Part shown: one piece after another, positions 56,790-64,000 of the stretch
Layout of the letters: each line of letters begins with the position of its first letter
How positions within the stretch are numbered: position 1 is the first letter of the stretch
NCBI GenBank assembly: GCA_024867545.1
Contig: JANFNE010000040.1
Span: 124,001 to 188,000, forward strand
Origin: Phytopythium helicoides
Taxonomy: Eukaryota > Oomycota > Peronosporomycetes > Pythiales > Pythiaceae
DNA: 64,000 nucleotides
Reading direction: 5' to 3'
Program-made: the position numbers and the translations under genes
The notes under the pieces: generated by a model
The model's database searches: none
What the model was told of the DNA's origin: nothing
Seen by the model: only the letters and a program-made list of their open reading frames with translations

Positions 56790-58328
56790 TCAGCTAAAGA
56801 CATGGATCACGGCCATCCAGAAGAGCAGTGCCGCGATCGAAAGCAACATCAGCGTGATCGACAGGTACAAGCGCGACCAGAACAGCCAGCCGTAGTGCCA
56901 CCGCACGCGGTCCCCCAAGAAGTCTGAGTGGAATTGCAGCGGCGGATGCTGTCCGCCCCTGCACTCGCCGTCGACCGGGTTGACGCACGCGAACGCCACG
57001 GAGCGCTGCTCCACGTCGAACATGGTGTAGTACGCGCGCATGAACATCACGCCGAGGATGATCACGTCCTCCGTGTGTTCCTCTCCGCTCGCGGGTGAAA
57101 ACAATGAGTGGACGTCGAGCTGCGGTGCGCACACGTAGTCGTCGCAGCGCACGTAGTCGGATCCTTGCAGTGTCAGCCGTTGACTCGGTCCTGTAGTCGT
57201 CGCGAACGCGAACGTCAGCGGTGGGAACTGGTCCGGTGAGCAGTACCAGCACCCCACTCCGCTCACTGCTCGGCCGTGGGCGATGAGCTGCACGTTATGC
57301 CGTGACTCAAGGTGGCGCGTGATGACACGGAGCACGTGGTCAAACATGTCGCGCGGGAGCAGCAGTAGCGATGTGCCCGAGTCGACGATGGCAATGGCAT
57401 CACGGGAGCCACCGTGCACGTCAACGATGTCGACGACCTCGTCCTCCAGCGACGCTGCGTCCCCAGCTTCGTCGAGCTCCTCGTTCTCAAGCGGTGCTGG
57501 CACGCTAGGCATCGTCTGGCGGAGGCGACCAGAGCTCGGAGTCGCGGCTCGATACGCTCTTGAGCTCTGGCCGACCGTGAGCTTGGTCATGCGGATAGCC
57601 CAGAACCCGAGTACCTTGCTGCCCGACGGGTACGGGACGACTGGGAAGTGATGCCACTCGATCGCCGAGCCGTTTGCGGGGACTGCAGAGCTCACGGACG
57701 CGAGCGGCAGCGCCTCGTCGACGCCGCCGAAGATGAGCTGCGCTCCAGGCTGCGCGCCTGGCAGCGGGTTGATGTACATGGAGAACCTAGCAAGCAGGTG
57801 GTCTCGGCCTTGCGTGTCGCTCTTGAAGAGGCTGGGCTTGGTGATGAGCGCGAGCGCGTCGAGTCCGAGCCCGACAATTCCATCCGCCTGAAAGCGCTGC
57901 AGGCGCTTGGTGGTGGCCGACACGCTGCCCATGCGGACCTCGTCCAGCTGTAGTCTGTCCTGCGTCTCTCCATCGCCCAGCAGCAGCCTCTCCTTCATCA
58001 CGGCGCCCGTGGCGTTGCCGCTGCCGTACTCGAGGTGGAAGGGCTCGTCCAGCGGCTCGAAGGTGTCCGAGAGCCCCGGATCGTAGCGCCGCTCGCCCGC
58101 ACACACGCCGCAGTCGGCTCCAGGCAGCCACAGGTCGCTCGAGCCCGTGTCGAAGATGACGAGGAAGCGCTGGGAGCGCGGCGCGCCGACGCGCACCTCG
58201 CCAAAGAACTGCATCTGGTCAAAGTTCTCGAGCGGAATGCGCAGCAACGGCGGCGAGTTGGCGCCTCGCGCCGCCGCGAGCGCCGAGAGCAGCGAGAGGA
58301 GAGCTGGGGACGCGCGCAGCAGGCCCAT
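56790..58328 (-). CDS. Pepsin-type aspartic protease with C-terminal membrane anchor
   Basis: A single exon of 512 codons from the ATG at 58328. Residues 1-23 form a signal peptide (MGLLRASPALLSLLSALAAA). The first active-site motif is VIFDTGSSDLWLPG (Asp60). The flap tyrosine lies in HLEYGSGNATG (Tyr101). The second motif is AIVDSGTSLLLLP (Asp316). These are the hallmarks of peptidase family A1. An acidic insert at about 262-308 precedes the second aspartate. Residues about 486-508 form a membrane helix with a very short tail, so the catalytic domain would face the lumen or outside. Cys pairs such as CGVC and CWYC support a secreted fold. It may process secreted proteins or act at the surface or vacuole. 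The upstream GTG/TTG codons are not favoured because the signal peptide begins at this ATG. Confidence 0.9.
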   Translation of the reverse strand: MGLLRASPALLSLLSALAAARGANSPPLLRIPLENFDQMQFFGEVRVGAPRSQRFLVIFDTGSSDLWLPGADCGVCAGERRYDPGLSDTFEPLDEPFHLEYGSGNATGAVMKERLLLGDGETQDRLQLDEVRMGSVSATTKRLQRFQADGIVGLGLDALALITKPSLFKSDTQGRDHLLARFSMYINPLPGAQPGAQLIFGGVDEALPLASVSSAVPANGSAIEWHHFPVVPYPSGSKVLGFWAIRMTKLTVGQSSRAYRAATPSSGRLRQTMPSVPAPLENEELDEAGDAASLEDEVVDIVDVHGGSRDAIAIVDSGTSLLLLPRDMFDHVLRVITRHLESRHNVQLIAHGRAVSGVGCWYCSPDQFPPLTFAFATTTGPSQRLTLQGSDYVRCDDYVCAPQLDVHSLFSPASGEEHTEDVIILGVMFMRAYYTMFDVEQRSVAFACVNPVDGECRGGQHPPLQFHSDFLGDRVRWHYGWLFWSRLYLSITLMLLSIAALLFWMAVIHVFS

Positions 58329-59077
58329 CGGCCGCGCGGGGGACGCGCAGCGCGCGCTCGCAGCGGGCAAGTCGGGGACTGCCGCGCCATGGAGCGCCGC
58401 CTTTAATCCCGCTCTGGCCCGACGGTGGGCCTCGAGATGAGTTTATTAGTATAAGTATATGTATGTGTTTTGAGGAGGTTTTAGAGCTCTGATTGAATTT
58501 GGAGATACATTCATATAGGGTTTATATATGAAAGAGAGAGGGCTGATAACTGACCGGACAGCAAACGGGCGGCGCGGTCAGGTTCCAGGAGGGAGGACGA
58601 GCGGACGATGCTGCATAGTGAGGCCCAGAGGCTTTTTGTTAGTCACAGCCGAGCGAGAGTTGTTGTTAGTCTCCGCTTGCGGTAAACTGGTTGCGGAACT
58701 GCAAGGTGCCACGGAGTGGTCAATAGAGAGAGTGTGGGGCAGGTGACTTTGAGGGAAACTGCTTGGCTGCAAGTTGGACGTCCCATCCGATGAGAAAGGT
58801 GGAGACGGGGGAAGCTGCTAGCGAAATCGAGAAGGAGAGATGATCGAACCGACGGCGGCGAAAGATTTGAAAAGATCGCGCGCTCTGCTTCTTGATTTTT
58901 GGTTTGTGCGACTGACGAAGGATCTTGGATTTCAACTGGACCCACGCGCTCAAGTTGAGATCGGTGAACGATTTTGCTCGAACTCCCATGCGAAACCATG
59001 AGACGAGGACAACTCGATTGGGTTACATCACAGCAAAAAAGCCATCTTTGCAGCCGAAACGGAGTTCTGACTGATCA
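58329..59077. other. Intergenic region, no gene recognised
   Basis: The 5' flank of the aspartic protease gene, with an AT-rich patch at about 58440-58530, and the 3' flank of the truncated TPKA copy. A 118-codon frame (58643-58999, -) lacks any recognisable domain and is not called. Confidence 0.35.
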
Positions 59078-60480
59078 TCAGTCACAGCCAACAAAGTTGA
59101 CATCTCCATACTGAGACAGGTTGTCTAGGATTGTTGCTGCCACTTTCGTTTGGTCATGAGTTCCTTCACGACTCAGACGCAAAAGTGCTTCAAACCCTCC
59201 CGCGGCCAGCATCGAGGCGCTTATGTCAGCGCGAGAGGACAAATTAGCCAAAGCCCACGCCGCTTGATCTTTTTGCGCGTCTGCACCGTCACGCATGAGT
59301 TGAACGAGCGCATCAATTCCGCCTGAAGCTAGCACAGGCTCACTGATGTCAGCATGAACGGACAAGTTGGCTATCGCCATGGCTGCCCCAAACTTTTGAT
59401 CAGAGGTCCCATCTCGCAGAAGCTGCACGAGTGCATCCACACCGCCTGCAGCCACGACCCACTCACTCATATCGACCCGAATAGAGAGAGCAGACAGCAC
59501 AACCGTAGATGCGTGCTTGAGCCCATCAGTGCCGTCGCGAAGGAGTTTCACTAACACTTCGACACCACCTGCCAACACCATAGCTCCACTAATATCGGCG
59601 CGGGCAGACATGTAGGCTAGTGCTCGAGCCACTTCCTGCTTCTGGTTGTCAGTTCCGTTGAGCAAAAGAACTACCAGCGCATCGAAGCCGTTAGTGTCCA
59701 AAAGAGATTCGCTGATATCTGCGTGAGAAGCCATGTTGGCCAACGTCATAGCGGATGCATACTTTTGGGTTTCATTTCCGTCCATCACGAGCCGTATCAG
59801 CCCAACAATGCCACCCAGAGCCACCACTGCCTTACTGATGTCTTTTTCACGAGATAAGTTGGCCAACACCATAGAAGCTTGGTCGGCATGTTGGCTTGAG
59901 CCTTCGGCTATCATACCCACCAACGCTGCAATTACGTAATTTGACGTGAGAATTGAATGGTTTCTCTCCGCAAGGGCACCGACAGCATTTGCAGCCACAG
60001 TCATCTGCCAAGCGCCTCTTGCATGGAGCATACTCAATACTCCGTCTACTTCACGCTGACTTGAAGGTCCTTCTCGGCTCTTTGCAACAGATATGATTTG
60101 ATCTCCGGCAAGCGCAGATATCCTTCTATTTTGACGTTGTAACCACCACCAAACCACAACAGATCTCGATCCAACTTTTGAAGTAATGAAGACAAGTGAG
60201 TAGCCACGCATCCAATGACACATGCTCGTACGGACTCTGAGCACCTATGCACTCGATCAAGCGCCACTCAGAACTTTCAATGCTCGACGGGCGGGACGGC
60301 AGTCGGCCACGCTTAACCACGAGATACTTTACCACATCGTTGTCCATATCCTCTCCCCACGGACAAGAACCACTCATCACCTCGATCATCACCATCGCGT
60401 AAGAGTACACATCCGAAGCAAAGGTAGCCACACTACCACTCAAACACTCCGGAGCCTTCCACTGATACCCGAAGGTAATA
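59078..60480 (-). pseudogene. TPKA copy 9, truncated to kinase C-lobe and about nine repeats
   Basis: Family similarity begins abruptly at YQWKAPECLSGS (near 60466), so the N-terminal domain, the degenerate kinase-like domain, the kinase N-lobe, the catalytic loop and DFG are all missing. Unrelated sequence with a nine-base T run (60511-60519, plus strand) precedes it. The C-lobe fragment shifts frame twice (near 60215 and 60125), and the conserved segment after the kinase is partly deleted. About nine armadillo repeats follow in one open frame to the stop at 59078 (for example ADISEPVLASGGIDALVQLM). No catalytic protein can be made. It lies directly downstream of the 60613-64000 gene. Confidence 0.75.
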
Positions 60481-60612
60481 GATATGGAGGCCGTTACAGG
60501 AATCACCATTTTTTTTTTCAGCATTCACATTGAGCGTGGCGATATAAATCAATAGAAGGATTTCCAAGCTTAGCATTTCCTCTACAAAAAGAAGTCGCAT
60601 TACCTCACACTA

Positions 60613-63600
60613 TCAAGATGTATCATTGCTGTCGGCACGACCAAACAAATTGTTCAATTTCATTGCTGCTTGCTTCATCTGGTCGTCATCGTGGTACTGA
60701 AGAAGGTCCAATAGCGCCTCTACGCCACCGAAAGACAACCCAAACGCACGGATGTCAGTATAATCAGACAGGTTGGCCAACGCCATTGCTGCTGCATGCT
60801 TTTGGTCGTCGGTACCGCGTACCACGAGGTGAAACATCGCCTCGATGCCATTTAAAGACAGAACAGATGCACTGATGTCCGCACGCTCAGATATATTTGC
60901 TAATGCAGCGACTCCTGCGTACTTCTGGTCATTAGTGCCATCTCGCACGAGATTCAACAGCAATTCAATGCCATTCAATGCCGAAACTGAATCGCCGATG
61001 TCTGCATCAGCTGATAAGTTGGCTAATGTAGCCGCCGCTGCATGCTTTTGATCGTTAGTGCCGTCATGGATGAGATGCAGCAGAGCTTCGATACCGTTTA
61101 ACTCCAACACGAACGCACTAATGTCAGCTTCAGCAGACACATTGGCTAAAATCTTTACTGCTTGCTTCTTCTGATCTTCTGTGCCGTCTCTTACAAGATC
61201 CAACAGTGCCGCAGTGCCATTCAATGACAGAATAGACGCACTAATGTCCGCACGATAACCTAAGTTAGCTAATGCTCGTCCCGCTTGCTCCTTTTGATCA
61301 TCGGTACCACTTCGCAAGAGGTTCAGCAGCATTTCGATGCCATTCGATTCTAGAACCAGCTCACATACGTCTGCATGCATAGACAAGTTTGCTAATGCGC
61401 TTGCTGCTTGCTTCTTTTGTTCAGCTGTACCTGATACTATCATTATGACAAGCTCAAAAACCACCTCTGACGATTTAAGAACAAAGGCATTCCACTTTGC
61501 TAATGCGCTAACCGCATTAGCACCAAGAGCTTTTTGTAGATCAGATCCTTGAAATAACAAATCCAGTACTGCATCAATCTCGTTCTCGCTCGATGGTCCT
61601 TCTCGACTCCTCACGACAGAGACAATTTGGTTACCTGCATGCGCTGCAGTTGCCATATTTTCACTTTTGGCCAAATCAATCAGGTTCAATAATACTCCCT
61701 CTCTCGCGACAACATGGTTCTTGAATGTCTTTGATTGAGCTATACCATCATGCCACAACTGACCCTGATCCAGTCTTTGAAGTAAAGAAGACAAGTGCAC
61801 AACTACACCATCCATTGTCACTCGTGTAGATGGATCCTGAGCACACATGCGCTCGATCAAACCCCATTCAGAATCACCAATACTCGAAGGACGAGGTGGC
61901 AACCGGCCTCTTGTCACAACAAGGTTCTTCAGAGTATCGTTGTCTGTATCCTCTCCCCACGGACACGACCCACTCATCACCTCGATCATCACCATCGCGA
62001 AAGAGTACACATCCGAAGCAAAGGTCGCCACACTACCACTCAAACATTCGGGAGCCTTCCACTGATACGCACCAAGCGCACCAGCAGAAGCACCACTCGG
62101 ATCCTTCGCTCGCACACTCAGACCGAAATCAGTCAACTTCGCCACACCATCACCACCAACCAAAATATTGTTCGCCTTCAGATCAGCATGCACGATCCCG
62201 TTGTTGTGCAAGTACTGCAGTCCAAGTGCCGCATTCAACAAACAGTACCACATCAGGTACGGATCGCGACCCTTACTATCGAGATACTTGTCCTGATCAC
62301 CACCACTCGCATACTCACACACGAAGAAGAGGTCACCAATGTCACAAGCTCCATACATCTTGACGACGTTGATGTGGTTGAGTTGGAACCATACATCTGC
62401 TTCTTGACGGAACTGTGTTTCGGTTGTGGTGTGTTGTTTGACTCTTTTGACGATGACCGGTGTTTGGAACCATTTGCCTTTGTGGACGGATCCGAAAGCA
62501 CCTTCACTGAATGCGCCGTGCTCTTCAAAGTCGATTTGTTCACGTGGAATAAACCATCGAGACAAAACACTTGATCCCGTCGAGAGTACCTTTTCCGTGT
62601 CAAAGATAGCACTGGTCTCGTGATCAATAAGTGGCGATGAAATTGATCGATACTCATCTTTCCACTCTCTGAGCCAGTCTTGGACTAAGATCGAAGATGA
62701 TAACTCATGCAAGATCAGAAATTGATCCAGCTTTGAATGCAACGAATACACTCGTCCGGGATCGAGCTGGCGCACGGCTTGCTGAGAGAAAGCTATACTG
62801 GAAGTTGCACTTACTGATGCACTCGCACTAACACTCATAGACCGACTTTGACTGAAGCTGCTTGTCTGCGTCTTTTGTTGGATGTAGCTTGAGAACTGAC
62901 GAAGTAAGCTACTCAGGTGGGCAATTGGCTTCAAAAGCGTTGACCAGTCTGACTGCTCATCAAATCTCTGTTGCAGTTGATCAATGATATTGTCATAACG
63001 TCTCACCAAACTGCAGAGTGGTTGGTTCGTTGCAGGTATCACCTGGCGGCATTTCAAGAGAAGTTGTTCGATCGTTTCCCCCATCAGCGTCGCTTTCATA
63101 TCCTTCACTCGAGTGATACCTTCAATTTGACACTCCAGAATCTGAACATATTCGAGCCAGTCGTGTCGACTGTGGATCTCTGCTAACTCACCAAGCGTGT
63201 CGACCACTCGCAAAAATTCACCACTGGCAATCTCTCTCAGTTGCTTCAGCAATCGCCACTCGTGGTCGTCAATACACTCAGGAATCGAAGATTGTTCGTC
63301 CTCCAGATTTCGATATGCTTCAATAATCTCCTGGTCATCTACACCAGCGTTTGGTTCTTCCTTGACCGACTCATTCATGCTATCTAGCACTCTAACGATT
63401 GCAATCACCAATGACTCAATCCAAGTATCGTCAAACAGGCTTTGCTCACGTTGATTGAGCATGGGAACAGATTCCTTGTCATCGTCTATCCCCATACACT
63501 CTCGGAGATGAACACCGAGCATCACAGCACGATCCTCGTACTGAGCACAGTACAAATGATCCACCACCACATCGGGGCAAACATACCCACGCTCAAACAT

Positions 63601-64000
63601 GTACTGCAACGCCAAACCCACTTCGTACATACGCTCCCACACTCTCTTCCGGTCTCCTTCCGCAACAATTGCATACTCCGTCATCGGTCGAGTCTTCTCG
63701 TGAACCACAAACATCTCATCACCGACATGACACGCACCAAGGAACTTGGCCACATGCGGATGGTTCAACTCGGACCAACCCGACGCTTCTTTGATGAATC
63801 GTTCTTTGTCGGCGTGTTTTGGAACGAACCGATCGTTCCCCCACGTCGACATGCCGAATGTGGCAGCAAACTCGAACGGTAGTACGAACCATGTTGGGAG
63901 TGTCATGATGACGATGTTGGAGTGAGTAGCGACGATGTGGAACGCCATCTGGATCACATTGAGCTCCAGGAGGGTCAATGCTTCGACTGGGTGTGCGTCA
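60613..64000 (-). CDS. TPKA protein 10: pseudokinase-kinase-armadillo protein (N-terminus beyond window)
   Basis: Open from the window edge to the stop at 60613 (1129 codons visible, no break). The visible part starts inside the N-terminal helical domain (LELNVIQMAFHIVATHS). The degenerate kinase-like domain follows at about 63905-63520 (GATFGMSTWG equivalent AATFGMSTWG; CPDVVVDHLYCAQYEDR; LGVHL for DFG). Next come the helical linker with a Ser-rich stretch, the kinase (about 62560-61780; G-A-F-G-S-V, V-I-V-K, HADLKANN, DFG, APE) and about nine armadillo repeats. Kinase and linker are nearly the same as in copy 2, which makes this the reference for locating copy 2's frameshifts. One oddity is ASGGDQDKYL where every other copy has ASGGDLDKYL. 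It is probably an active non-RD kinase. The true start lies to the right of the window. Confidence 0.87.
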   Translation of the reverse strand, partial: DAHPVEALTLLELNVIQMAFHIVATHSNIVIMTLPTWFVLPFEFAATFGMSTWGNDRFVPKHADKERFIKEASGWSELNHPHVAKFLGACHVGDEMFVVHEKTRPMTEYAIVAEGDRKRVWERMYEVGLALQYMFERGYVCPDVVVDHLYCAQYEDRAVMLGVHLRECMGIDDDKESVPMLNQREQSLFDDTWIESLVIAIVRVLDSMNESVKEEPNAGVDDQEIIEAYRNLEDEQSSIPECIDDHEWRLLKQLREIASGEFLRVVDTLGELAEIHSRHDWLEYVQILECQIEGITRVKDMKATLMGETIEQLLLKCRQVIPATNQPLCSLVRRYDNIIDQLQQRFDEQSDWSTLLKPIAHLSSLLRQFSSYIQQKTQTSSFSQSRSMSVSASASVSATSSIAFSQQAVRQLDPGRVYSLHSKLDQFLILHELSSSILVQDWLREWKDEYRSISSPLIDHETSAIFDTEKVLSTGSSVLSRWFIPREQIDFEEHGAFSEGAFGSVHKGKWFQTPVIVKRVKQHTTTETQFRQEADVWFQLNHINVVKMYGACDIGDLFFVCEYASGGDQDKYLDSKGRDPYLMWYCLLNAALGLQYLHNNGIVHADLKANNILVGGDGVAKLTDFGLSVRAKDPSGASAGALGAYQWKAPECLSGSVATFASDVYSFAMVMIEVMSGSCPWGEDTDNDTLKNLVVTRGRLPPRPSSIGDSEWGLIERMCAQDPSTRVTMDGVVVHLSSLLQRLDQGQLWHDGIAQSKTFKNHVVAREGVLLNLIDLAKSENMATAAHAGNQIVSVVRSREGPSSENEIDAVLDLLFQGSDLQKALGANAVSALAKWNAFVLKSSEVVFELVIMIVSGTAEQKKQAASALANLSMHADVCELVLESNGIEMLLNLLRSGTDDQKEQAGRALANLGYRADISASILSLNGTAALLDLVRDGTEDQKKQAVKILANVSAEADISAFVLELNGIEALLHLIHDGTNDQKHAAAATLANLSADADIGDSVSALNGIELLLNLVRDGTNDQKYAGVAALANISERADISASVLSLNGIEAMFHLVVRGTDDQKHAAAMALANLSDYTDIRAFGLSFGGVEALLDLLQYHDDDQMKQAAMKLNNLFGRADSNDTS

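Overview
This window looks like nuclear DNA of an oomycete (Phytophthora-like or a relative). I infer this from long, mostly intron-free genes packed head-to-tail on both strands, a few short GT-AG introns, a receptor-like protein whose leucine-rich repeats lie on separate phase-2 exons, and tyrosine-kinase-like (TKL) protein kinases with unusual accessory domains. The species cannot be fixed from sequence alone.

Most of the window is a tandem cluster of one expanded family, called TPKA here (tandem pseudokinase - kinase - armadillo). A complete member has four parts. First is an alpha-helical N-terminal domain that begins with an RLGDHAASRYR-like motif. Second is a degenerate kinase-like domain that has lost the ATP lysine, the HRD motif and the DFG motif. 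A helical linker follows, then a canonical but non-RD TKL kinase (HAD-L-K-A-N-N, DFG, APE). Last is an array of 41-residue (123-bp) armadillo-type repeats. Copies lie at 1-4808 (-, runs off the window), 12651-17818 (-), 18816-21960 (-, no kinase), 22835-24784 (+, repeats only), 25178-30233 (-), 30484-36847 (-), 37311-42955 (-), 43046-46592 (+), 47601-51211 (+), 59078-60480 (-, truncated) and 60613-64000 (-, runs off the window). Only the two edge copies are open throughout what can be seen. The copy at 31568-36847 is open except for one indel near its 3' end. The others carry two or more single-base frameshifts or large deletions.

Single-copy genes lie between the clusters. They are a lipoxygenase (5962-8112, -), an NT-C2 coiled-coil protein with two introns (8267-11717, -), a six-exon LRR receptor-like pseudokinase (51454-54620, -), a small predicted secreted protein (55815-56435, +) and a membrane-anchored pepsin-type aspartic protease (56790-58328, -). 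None has an internal frameshift, so the many breaks in the TPKA copies probably reflect family decay and not poor sequence.

The cluster shows several rearrangement scars. There is a gap-free 2.08-kb inverted repeat (18701-20778 and 22822-24899). One armadillo array (1-1690) has a 615-bp higher-order repeat. A stray copy of the 3' end of the LRR pseudokinase gene sits between two TPKA copies. The kinase block is almost unchanged between copies while the armadillo arrays vary in length and sequence. I infer a birth-and-death family with a homogenised signalling module and a diversifying solenoid, which would suit a sensing or recognition role. The ligand and function are unknown.
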